A stretch of DNA of 64,000 nt, taken from NCBI GenBank assembly GCA_034766995.1, contig CM068315.1:6837685-6901684 (forward strand). The letters are read 5' to 3'. Source of the stretch: Acanthacorydalis orientalis (Eukaryota; Arthropoda; Insecta; Megaloptera; Corydalidae). Shown in pieces: positions 23,201-34,239 of the stretch. Position 1 is the stretch's first letter; each line of letters begins with the position of its first letter. A program made the position numbers and the translations under genes. The notes under the pieces are model-generated. The model was not told the origin of the DNA and made no database searches. It saw only the letters and a list, made by a program, of their open reading frames with translations.

Positions 23201-24123
23201 TACTCGTGTATATCGAATACTGTTATCTCGAGTACGTTGGAATAGACTAATTTTCTCATTATAATATCAATTACATGTGGTGACAGGTAACCACCTTGAT
23301 ATTATTTAAAATTAACCTTAAATTAAAATTATTCAAAGTAAAAACATTATTTTCTTAAAAAAACATCAACTATTATAAACGGAATTTATAGTCTTTTAAA
23401 AATACATTTACATTTATTTTTGTCATATTATATTTCTGAAAAATTGTTATTTCAAACAGTTTCTAGTTAAATCCGTAAAAGTATATAAAAATAAATTTAA
23501 CCTTTATTCTTTTGAATAAATAGCAGTATATTATTTTATATAAATTCCTTAAATTATTCCAAGAAAATATTTAAAACAAATGGTATTTTTAATCTAGGAA
23601 GTTAAGCTAAACTTATAATTACGAAATTATTATTATGTTTTAATAGGTGACTAGTTATATACCTACGTGTATATAATGAAAGTATTTAATATAATGGCAT
23701 GTATCTCTTATCAAATAATTTAATCAAAATTCAAACACAATGGAATAATTAATAAAATTGAATCTATCTATTCCTGTAACTATAAGAATAAATTAACACA
23801 CAATTAAGCTGACACAAAATGATCGATCAAATTGAATCACACTTTTAAGTATAATTTCGTTATTATATCAAAACATATGATTAATTTCTAGATATAGAAA
23901 AATTAATTTTCACAACTGTCTACTTTTTATAATAATTAATAATAATTATTATTTTATCTTATCTTATGCTTCGTTTAAAAAAATATACAGTTCGAAACCT
24001 ACACATGTACGTTACGAGTATCATTACATACCTGATTATATTTTAATTTTCTCTTTATTTATAATAAATTATATTAAATGTACTCTATTTACACACACAA
24101 GAATACACATAGTAAGTGTCTAT

Positions 24124-24185
<62 letters not shown>

Positions 24186-24800
24186 AATACCTGTATTAGA
24201 AAATATTATAGATTTTTATTAAATATGCTCCATATCAATTCTAATAGAATAAAATTATTCGGTTTTACCGTTTTTCATATAATTTTCTCAAAAAAAACGG
24301 ATTGCTCATCTAATAAATTTTTAATACGTTCAATAAAAATTATCTTTGCAGTCTTTACAACATTTTTTAAAAAATATTAAATGAAATAATAAAAGATGTT
24401 TTAAAATACATTTAAAGATGTGTTCTGTATCATTATATTATGTAAAAAAATGACAAATAATCAAGTAACGATCATCAGGCAACAATATTTACCATATTTG
24501 CAATATTTACCATAAATAATTAAATGAAACTTCCACTACAATGTATTGATTAGCATTACGAGCTATTTTATATTGTTATAGTTATTTACATTACTTATTT
24601 AATGTTACTGAGGGCTTATACTCATTAGTGATGAACAACTAGATTTATATGCTTGCGACATTTAGATTACGTAGAATTAAAGTTCTTGAATCCATAGTAC
24701 ATTAATTTACTCTCCAAATGCAAAGGAATCGTTAGCAAGGATAAAAACATTCACATTTGTGTGGATACATGTTCATAAACATATCTGTTAGTGAGTATAT
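23200..24800. other. Gene-free A+T-rich stretch
   Basis: A CA run at 24124-24142 passes into (TA)n at 24143-24176 and creates the open frame 24078-24380. No gene or element is otherwise recognised. Confidence 0.6.
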
Positions 24801-24803
24801 ATA

Positions 24804-25313
24804 TAAGGTGTAAACATTAATTCTCTGCCTTTGAAAAGAAACAATCGTAACTCTGTTTTAAATGAAATTATTTTCTCGTGGTTTTAGAATGTTGAAGTGT
24901 TACCCTAAACATTTAAAAAGACCATATATCTTGACCAAGCAGTTGGCATAATTTTACAAAATAGTAGTGAATACGGTGACATCCGAAAAGCAGCATATTT
25001 GGCATTGCATACTTTTCGCATTTCAGTTGAAAAAAAGCTGCCGAACCTACAAGAATGATTTGTTCAGTTTTGGAGGAAGTTGTTGTGATGCATAAAACTT
25101 CCAAAAAATCCTAAAACAGTGGAAGAGGTTTGAAAATGCATTACGAATTCATTGACTCAAAGCGGATATCTTTTTTAGACATGGAATTCGTAATTTACAT
25201 TAGAGATGGAGTAATGTTGTTATGGGGGATATTTTGAGCATTGAAATATATTCCATTTTTCCGTAAACATTTATTTTCTGTATAGAAGGCATCGATTTAA
25301 TTTGTATACCTAT
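24804..25313 (+). mobile_element. Mini-mariner family A, copy A2 (both ends present)
   Basis: The left end TAAGGTGTAAACATTAATTC TCTGCCTTT and right end AAGGCATCGATTTAATTTGT ATACCTA are inverted ~28-bp termini. On the plus strand, 25035-25110 encodes AAEPTRMICSVLEEVVVMHK, matching the transposase N-terminal domain. After TCCTAAAACAGTGG the frame moves to the C-terminal domain (HYEFIDSK..., then RWSNVV near 25205). The catalytic core between them is missing and stops are frequent. The minus-strand open frame 24913-25104 is a shadow of this element. Confidence 0.85.
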
Positions 25314-25521
25314 TATTAATATTCACAGTTGTTTACAGGAAGATCATTTGATTTTAAAAACAAAATTAAAATTTGGAAATCAGAATAGGAAATTACAAAT
25401 ATTAGTAATTAGAGACTAGAACTTGGAACAATTAGTATTTTATTATTTTTATTTCATTAATTTGCTAGTACAGTTATGTAGGTACATGCATGACTATTAT
25501 AAAATATAAACTTAATTATAC

Positions 25522-25568
<47 letters not shown>

Positions 25569-25977
25569 TTTGTTCATATTATTATAAATTCATTGAATCT
25601 AGGATTAATTGTAAAAGATAATTAAACAATTGAATAAAAAAATGTTTTTAAAAAGTAAATACTGTAAATATTACAATATATAAGACAAATATTTGTTGAA
25701 AAGAAATTTGTATAAAAATAAACACAGAAAATGGAAAAGCGAACTGCCTGAAGTGTGTTGAAGTAAGGTGGAATATATAAATAAGTAATTAATGAAAATA
25801 ATTGTACAAGTTTCACTTTTCACCAGTGAAACATTGTCTGTGCGCTGTCCTGAAATCAAGCATGAAAAGAATCTGATGGGAATGAAAATATGTGTCCTAA
25901 AAATGTTTTATTTTTCATAATTATAATTGACCTCTGAAAAGTGTTTGTGCTTTATTACATGATTCAAAAGTTTCATA

Positions 25978-26014
25978 ATGTCTCACTTAACGGTCAGTAA
26001 GCCGTTGGAGACAT
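25978..26014. repeat. Nested stem-loop
   Basis: ATGTCTC (25978-25984) pairs with GAGACAT (26008-26014). Inside it AACGG (25989-25993) pairs with CCGTT (26002-26006) around an 8-nt loop. The two helices are joined by unequal bulges (4 and 1 nt). It is of mixed composition, unlike the usual TA hairpins here. Confidence 0.7.
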
Positions 26015-26334
26015 GACGGAAGTATTTTAATTTAGTTATTGTGTATCTGAGATTTAACAATATTATCATTAGAATTTTTATATTAAATTTTGAGCCTTTC
26101 AGGCATTGAATTATTTCGAGACATTCGAGGTTCCTCTTTTATTTTACGTATACTTCTTGAAGTTTTTAATGTTTTATAATTTTATTACATTTAATATAAA
26201 TATTTAATTTCTTCAAGTTTTTCTCTTTAAGTTTTTATTGTTTTTATATTTTTTTTCTCTTTAATATTAATATATAATCTAAAAATACAAGAATTTATTT
26301 TTGTAAATTTATGTTTTATGTCGGGTATATAAGT

Positions 26335-26382
<48 letters not shown>

Positions 26383-26521
26383 ATTAATCATATTATAAAA
26401 TCGTCATTAATTTTTCCTATATCAATTTTAAAATGCAAAGTTATATAAAATGTACAGAAATACGTTACTAGTTCAATTGTATTCATATTTGTCCAACGAT
26501 CTTGCATGACACAATTTTACA

Positions 26522-26528
<7 letters not shown>

Positions 26529-26583
<55 letters not shown>
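26529..26583. repeat. (TA)n tract
   Basis: Perfect TA run preceded by a GT run, giving the Tyr-Ile minus-strand open frame 26473-26727. Confidence 0.95.
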
Positions 26584-26588
<5 letters not shown>

Positions 26589-26749
26589 CACGTATGTATA
26601 AATGTTCATGTATTGTAGGTGTGTATTTATAATTAACGTATCCATTTTTGAATTTACTTAACTTCACATTATTATCCGTGAATGTATTATTGTTCTTTGT
26701 ATCAATGTTTTTAATAATAATGTACAAAAGAATAAATCATAAAAGGAAA

Positions 26750-27250
26750 CATACAACAGCACTCTATTGCAACCACCAACATTCGACATAATATTAATAA
26801 AATGAGCATATTCGCAGTAGCAAAACGTGCCTATAAATTAATTACTATACTTTTCGTTCTCTTTACGTTACGTTTTTTAATTATACCAACTATTCGTGAA
26901 ACATAATAATTTTAAATGTCCTCATTTGTATGTTCGTAACGGACAGTCTCCCTCTCTTTTTAAATAATTACGAAAAAGATACGCGTTCTGTAACTGGCGT
27001 TGTAGGCGTGCATTAACCACGATCTCTAACATAAGTCCCTGACGGATTAACGCCTTCCAAAATATACATAAATTAACGGCATAACATAGAATCCGTGTAA
27101 ATTTTCTCTATAGAAAGTACAAATTATGTGATATGCATGTATTTTGTAGACATGTTGACATTGAGAATGGATTGTGAATAGTGAGTCGATATTCTGATTA
27201 TTGCACGAGTTATCTATTGAATTCGAATGTACATACATATGGATACATTT
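26750..27250. other. Higher-complexity island
   Basis: No TA tracts here. Mixed sequence such as GATACGCGTTCTGTAACTGG and CACGATCTCTAACATAAGTC. No repeats, terminal repeats or convincing reading frame. Either unique sequence that escaped TA expansion or a conserved element. Confidence 0.3.
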
Positions 27251-28164
27251 AATAAATAATGATAAGGAATATAGTAGTGTCGCGAAAACAGAATGAACAA
27301 GATGAATTGCGAGGAAAAGTTTTTAAGCATTTATTGTAATTGGATTTTCAAGAGATTATACCCAAAAATCTCTTTGTTTTTAGGATTAAAATATCAATTA
27401 TAAACTATTGTTAAAAAACTAAGTCTTGTTTATTAATTAAAAAATGATTGATTATTGAAATTAAATTGAAATTCAAGTCATAAGTTATCCGTTCTTTTCA
27501 CAAAATTCAAGAATTAGTCTCATGGTTTTCGTTTCTTTAACACAAACAAACTTATAATTCGTTACTTTAATATAACCCTTTGTTTACCAATCGGATTTAA
27601 AACTTTCAGGCACTTTAAAATCACAAAAGTATATTATAAAAGTATACATTCCTTTCAGGACTGTTAGATACTTTTCTAATTTTCTCTGTAAAAGTTTTCT
27701 TTAATTAATCAAAGGACTTTGAATCCGTTACAATATAGAATTTTAATTCCATTTGAATTTCATAAGTGATTATATAAAGTCATTATATTCAATAATATAT
27801 TTAATTCAAATGTTACTTTTTTAACGAATGATAATTTCTTTCGAATTGTGCATTTTTTCTGGATAAAATATAATTAAGTACTATTTTTTTCATATACTAA
27901 GAATGAGTTCTATTCATTTGAAAAGTTTTAAAATTGTTTTCAAAAAAAGAGTTATTAGAACGAAAATGTTTATATAACAAAATCTAAAAAAAAGATTAAA
28001 TTAATTTCAATACAATTAGAACTTAGATACATTTGTAAATCTAAATTAAGTATTATGAGTGTGCTGATCATTATTTTTTTTACTACTTTTTTTAGATAAT
28101 ACTTTCTTAGTGCGAATTTTGTTCTAGATATGATTCATTGATAGTACATTTTTTTTCGATTTAA

Positions 28165-28210
<46 letters not shown>

Positions 28211-28576
28211 AATCTATATGTTCACCTTTTAAATATTCATTGCTTTATTACTGATCATTACTAATCAATGTCATAATCAATGTTATACTAATCAATGTCA
28301 CGAATAAACTTTTTTAGAATCCTCTAAAACTACAAATTATATTTGATACTTTAGCCAAATGGAATAAAATTAATACAAACTATTTAATGACGAAAAATAA
28401 TTTAGCATTCAGTATGTTGAAAATTTACTTCATCTATTACTTTTTATCGATTTATATCTTTGACTTAGGTAGCATACATACCTTGTTGTATTTGTTAAGT
28501 GTTGATATATTTTGTTTGGAAGTTTGAAATGATATGCATTTTAAACCAAAATTAAATGATAGCTGTTTATAAATAT

Positions 28577-28609
<33 letters not shown>

Positions 28610-28838
28610 AATGTATGTATGTATTATTACCATATATCAAAATGTTATTGTTATACTGCAAATTAATAAATAAACACTCGAATAAATGTTCTTCATAAGA
28701 ATTATAAAATAAAACAATTTGTAAAGGGATGTGTTAAAGCTTTTAATACTTTTTCATTATAAAAGTATATTTGTTAATGGTATTTAGCTTCATATTGTTC
28801 TCATATATTTACAAATATAACAGATTAATATTCAATTA

Positions 28839-28842
<4 letters not shown>

Positions 28843-28915
<73 letters not shown>
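28843..28915. repeat. (TA)n tract, ~72 bp
   Basis: TA run with one TATACATA interruption. Confidence 0.95.
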
Positions 28916-28916
<1 letters not shown>

Positions 28917-29106
28917 GTAAACTAATAGGCATGATGAGAAATTCAACATTTGTAGGAGATAAGAAACAAATTTAAAAAATACATTATTACACGCGATTTT
29001 TATTCGTCTACATTTTTATTTCTTCAAGTATTTATTACGGAAACATTGTTTAAAGTTTTATGTAACTTAAGTTGTATGACTTTCATATGAACTATATATA
29101 TATATA

Positions 29107-29150
29107 CATACACACACACATATATATATATACATGTGTGTGTGTGTATG
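29107..29150. repeat. (CA)n-(TA)n-(TG)n inverted microsatellite
   Basis: CATACACACACACAT, a short TA run, then ATGTGTGTGTGTGTATG form a self-complementary structure. Confidence 0.85.
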
Positions 29151-29216
29151 TTTGTGTAAATTGAAAATATACCTAAAATATTTTTAGATTAGATTTTCTT
29201 TAAATCAGATTATTAA

Positions 29217-29223
<7 letters not shown>

Positions 29224-29299
<76 letters not shown>
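29224..29299. repeat. (TA)n tract, ~76 bp
   Basis: TA run with a single TGTG interruption near the middle. Confidence 0.95.
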
Positions 29300-29305
<6 letters not shown>

Positions 29306-30940
29306 CAGAAGAATTAAGTATATTAAACTTTATTTGTGAATAATTATGATAATTAAAAATTAATAATAATAACATTTTTATTTTAATTGAATATAATATA
29401 TATGAAAAAAATCTTATTTAAATTAAAATCTAGATATTTATACAGTATTTGATAATTTATGTATTTATAATCCATTCTTATAACTACGATCATATTTTTA
29501 AAAAATCTAATTAGTAACCTTTATAATTTCAGTTTTTTATTATCATTTTATTAATCATGAATAAAATAGCAATCACAAATATTGAGTATTGTTACTTATT
29601 AATAGTTAATTTCTTTTTTTTTTGCGTTTCTAATAATTATTACTAATGAATTTATTTAATTTGTTTCGTTAAAATTATTTTATAATAAGGTTAATTAAGC
29701 ATACAGTTTTTTTTTTGTTCGTATTTCTTATATATTTGTTTGAAGTTTAAACTTAATTTCAGTCGATTCATTACTAGTAAATATGATTTATTTTCGTTAA
29801 AAATTATGATATAATAATGTTAATAAAATGATTAAACTATTTTTTTTAAGTACTTGAATTAATTATAATTTTTTTATTACAGAAATAAAATCAAATATTT
29901 ACCATGAATAGTTAAGTAAGAGATGTGCATGGGAAATGATATATATTCATAATCAAATTTAAAAATATTCAATAATAATTATTGAACATTTTATTGAGAT
30001 CATTAATAGTTTTGACTATAATTTATGCATATTTTGATTGATATTATATCGTTCTCAATTTCCAGAGGTATAAAAATAAGTATATTTTTTTACCGAATAA
30101 TCTATTATCAGTTATTGAAAATGGTTTGTGGAGTGAGTGAAATAATTATATTAGAAAGTGAATTTATGATCGTTAATCAATTAATATATTACAGATGTGC
30201 ATTCTATTTTCTAGTATAATTCAATCACATAAAAACTGAATCAATTGATTGCACAAAACTCGTTAGTATTTTCAGTTTAAGTTAAAATGTAATATGTTAA
30301 TTATTATTATGTTATATTTTCTTTTAAATAATAAGAGAAATAAATCATTGAAACATATTTGATGCACAGTATGCCATTGTAATAGTATTAAAAAAAGTAA
30401 AATCAGCTTAAAAACCAATTCTTAATTATCAAGATAAGTATTTATTACTAAAGAAAGCTCCGCTAATCATTTAAATATATTTATTTTTACGTTGATTTTG
30501 AGGTAGATTTTATAATTTATTTCATTATTTTCTCTTTGTCTCTCTCTCTCCATCCCTCTCTTTCTCTATATATAAATGAAAGAAAATTTGTAATATATAC
30601 ATATACTCACCCCCATTTGTTTATTAATATCTACATATGTATATATACATACATATATGTATATATGTGTATGTAGATGTAAGTAAATATGCATACATGT
30701 GTAACAGCAAGCTTTTATGGAAAGATAAGAAGCTTACATTTGTCAAAGGACCGACTCGAGGGGTACTCTCGTATTCTGATTTAACATCGTGTTATATTTT
30801 TAATCTCTCCATTAACTTAATTGTAAGTTAATAGCTGTTTTTAATTATTTATAAAAAAACAATAATAAAATTAAATGGAATAAATTGTATTAGCCACTTA
30901 TTTCTAGTATAAAATATAGAAATATTTGTATTTCAATTGT

Positions 30941-30943
<3 letters not shown>

Positions 30944-30989
<46 letters not shown>
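30944..30989. repeat. (TA)n tract
   Basis: Perfect TA run. It yields overlapping Tyr-Ile open frames on both strands. Confidence 0.95.
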
Positions 30990-30993
<4 letters not shown>

Positions 30994-31188
30994 TTTTATG
31001 TGTTTTAAGTACTTTTATACTTGTAATTTTTAAAAAGTATCGTTTGTATTTTATTTCAAAGTTAAAAGTTAACATTTCAAATCTCACTAAAATATTGATT
31101 TTAAAAAAGACGTTACATTATAATAAAATGTTAGTTAAGTCTCATGATTACAATGTATTTTACAATGGAAATTAGTATTTTAAAATTG

Positions 31189-31192
<4 letters not shown>

Positions 31193-31251
<59 letters not shown>

Positions 31252-31258
31252 TATATAC
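31193..31258. repeat. (TA)n tract
   Basis: TA run with TATG and TATACATATACA interruptions. Confidence 0.93.
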
Positions 31259-31379
31259 ATTTATTAATATGCACAAGTGTATGTGTGCGAGTGTAAATAA
31301 ATCATTAATAACGGATATGTTGAGTTTTGAACAATAATTAAACAGTCATTAAAGTACTTGTAACAAAGCAATAGTCATA

Positions 31380-31600
31380 TTAAATTTCAGTCAGCAATGA
31401 CTTTATAAGATGCATCCTTCAAAGGGTCGCAACTTGTTAGCACTCAATTAAGACCATTAACTTGTTGAACTCGACATTTTCTTTCCATTTACAAGTTTCC
31501 TCGACGCACATTTAAGAGTTACCCATTACGAGCAACCCGACAAATTACCGGCATACCTTAAATAGCGTAAGGCTCATTTAACATGGAACATGTAATATAT
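31380..31600. other. Higher-complexity island
   Basis: Mixed sequence without TA tracts, for example TTCAAAGGGTCGCAACTTGT and GAGCAACCCGACAAATTACC. No TIRs, no open frame and no transposase similarity. Candidate unique or conserved non-coding sequence. Confidence 0.3.
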
Positions 31601-32014
31601 TATATACATGTATGGTTTCAAATTAACTTGTTTTTTTTTTATAAAAAATATATAGCTAATCATTCAGATTGAAATGTATGGATGTATCGTTCTATACGTA
31701 TTGATGATCTAAATACATGAAGAAAATATTTTATCTTCATTTTAATAATGATGTAGCGGAATTATCGCTTTTAATTAAATATATATTTTTTATATATTAT
31801 ATATAAATGTTTAGTATATTTATTAGTTGTTGTGTTAATGCTTTAAATCCTTCAAACTACAAAACAGTTAGATTTACTATTTGTTTAAAATAAAACGACG
31901 GATTGTTGAATGAAGAACCTCTAGTGGAATATAGTGGAAGATGACGGTATTTACTGTAATTGTTAATGAAGATTTAATGTTATGTTGTCTAGGGCGATGT
32001 CTACGTTGATTCGC

Positions 32015-32070
<56 letters not shown>

Positions 32071-33977
32071 TATGTGTGCTTGCGTACGTCAGAAAATTGA
32101 AATAAGAGAACTGACATTAAATAATAAAGGTATGTTAAAGAGAACATTACAGCGACATTAAAGAGAAATATGTTGTATAGTCCAAAAAATGTTTAATGTC
32201 TAGCAAACTTTGATTGAAAATTATAATACCTCATTTTTTAATAATTATTTAAATTTATTTTATATATTATTGTAAAGGGTGTAGTTCCAGATATATTTAT
32301 TTAATTTTACCTTGTTTACTCCAACGAGAATTTCTAAATCAATGTTTTTAATTCATTATTTTTATTGTATTATATTTTTAAGACGATATTTTAACAAAAT
32401 TCAGACATACAGTGATTAATTTAAATATGTGAATTAAGTAAGACAACAAATTCGAAACATTTCAGTTAAAAACTCCAAAAAAATTCACTAATAGAACAAT
32501 ATATAATGAAGTGGCTGTAATATATCTTTAGATAACTCAGATATTGAATTTTGAATAATTGTTTGAGTGTATGAGTTTAATGCGCGACTTTTCAATGAAC
32601 TATATTGAATATATTTTTGTAAAACATTTTTTCAGTTAAATATTTATTGTCCATACTTGTCTTTATATATACACACATACATAGATACATACATATACTA
32701 GTATATATATATAATGAAATATTTTTAAAATTGATAATACTTCGATAACTAATTTTTATAAATATAATTTATCAATCGTTTTTAACAATGATTAACAGTT
32801 AAACTATTTAAATTTAATATATGTTATTTATAACGTGATATTATTATTATTCTAAGAGAATTGATGTTTACTACTACAAATGAATAATATCATTTAAGGG
32901 TTTCGTATGTTTTCGAGTGTCAGGTATGAGGTTCTTAATAGAAAATTAGAATTTCTAATTTTGTTAATATAATTAGTTCAATAGACTTGACTGTGTCTTT
33001 AATTAAATTAATTTATGTCTATTTATTATACCATTATAATGTATTATATTAGTATACAGTGATATAGAATAGAAGTAATATTTAATAAGAATATATGTTT
33101 GTAATTAAATAAATAAAAAATAAATGATTGAATAATGTACTGAAGTAATAAAATTAATTTGAAAAGAAATTTCATGCTGAATGAAAAATGAACTAATTTA
33201 AAAATGTATTGTTTGAAGAACTTTTAATTTTTTAAAGTACATAATTTATTTCGAGCTCGTTCTATCAAAAAAAGTAACCGGTTCATATTTAAAAAGATTA
33301 ATATTCACATAAGTGTTTGAAATTCTTTATTTTATCCACACTAATTTCATACAGAAAAGGTTTGTTATAACTATATGGAAATTTAAGCGAGCTGCTATGT
33401 ACCTTTCAATTTCATTGTGTTTGCGTGCTTTTTTTATTTGAAACATTTGGCGATAATTCATAATTGAGTAGATACAGTTATTAGTATGAGAAGAAGGAAT
33501 TCAATGCTTAATAATATTCAAATGGAGGACAGATATTAAACCTTAGGAACGAATCAATTTAAATATTTATTATATTTCTGTTACTTATGAAATGCCTTTC
33601 TAACATATACGTACTCTTATTTACATAGAGAATTAAAAAAATAGAGAATTAATCATGTTTTATAACAAAAAAAAGTGTTTATTTTAATTAATTTAGTTAA
33701 AGTTACTACGGAGACAAAAATATTACGTATACTTGAAGACTAGTGTATGAATAATAAACTACTACAAAATAAGAAGTTATAAATATAGATGTACAAATTA
33801 ATATTATACAGTGTCAAATTCGTTTAAGTATGTGAATTATATTCATATACCCAAACGTTAATCTTCTTCTTAAGAGAATAATCACCGTTGTATTCAAAGA
33901 GAACAAAAAATGTATTTAAATTATTAGAGGTGTAGTCTGCACGTTTTTGATGTTAGATTCAAATAATACCACTATTT
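31601..33977. other. Gene-free A+T-rich stretch
   Basis: (TA)n at 32017-32065 gives the Tyr-Ile open frame at 31877-32071. The rest is A+T-rich filler with no recognisable element. Confidence 0.6.
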
Positions 33978-34001
33978 TATATATATATATATATATATAC
34001 A

Positions 34002-34110
34002 AGGGGGCTCCGCCCCCTACTTGCTTCGCTCGTCGACATCCAGGTTTACTGCGCTCATCTACTTGTCATTTATAAGCACACACATGTAATAGAATGAAGC
34101 AATAAAGATA
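34002..34110 (-). mobile_element. GC-hairpin element F, copy F1
   Basis: Starts directly after a (TA)n tract with AGGGGGCTCCGCCCCCT (34002-34018), a perfect 7-bp stem around a 3-nt loop, followed by ACTTGCTTCGCTCGTCGACA and TTTACTGCGCTCATCTACTT. It is a stark GC-rich block in a TA-rich setting. A decayed copy of the same end on the opposite strand lies at 7390-7428. A GC hairpin next to GAGCGAAGCAAG-type sequence marks the end of a mobile element, but I cannot name the superfamily. The inner boundary is uncertain and repeat E2 follows within 50 bp. Confidence 0.6.
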
Positions 34111-34150
34111 AAATAAATAATTCGACATCATGGGTGTATATTTATATATA

Positions 34151-34236
34151 TATATAAACATTCTCGTAGATAGATTATTTTTTATAGCGTGTTTTGTAAA
34201 GTTTTTTGTGTATCATTTTGATTATATATATATATA
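34151..34236. repeat. Dispersed repeat E, copy E2
   Basis: Matches E1 (3761-3850) from ATATAAACATTCT through AGATTATTTTTT and GTTTTGTAAAGTTTTTT to GATTATATATATATA. It lies on the inner side of element F1 and could be its other part. Confidence 0.7.
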
Positions 34237-34239
34237 AGA

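Larger units (their letters stand above)
25314..26750. other. Gene-free stretch
   Basis: (TA)n tracts at 25529-25563, 26338-26379 and 26529-26583. The overlapping minus-strand open frames at 25622-25859 have no family resemblance. A compact hairpin at 25978-26014 is listed separately. Confidence 0.6.
27250..30940. other. Gene-free, low-complexity stretch
   Basis: (TA)n tracts at 28170-28206, 28843-28915 and 29224-29299. A CA run at 28577-28594. A CA-TA-TG inverted run at 29107-29150. A CT-rich patch at 30538-30570. A 14-bp word ACTAATCAATGTCA is repeated at 28260-28273 and 28287-28300. Open frames at 27047, 28452, 30025 and 30637 are not supported as genes. Confidence 0.6.

Noticed and set aside
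24913..25104. Minus-strand frame and the related plus-strand frame at 54215-54415
   Set aside because: They share a phrase (QLKCEKYAM / QLKCEKCSM) only because both are antisense to copies of family A. The sense strand carries the transposase motifs.
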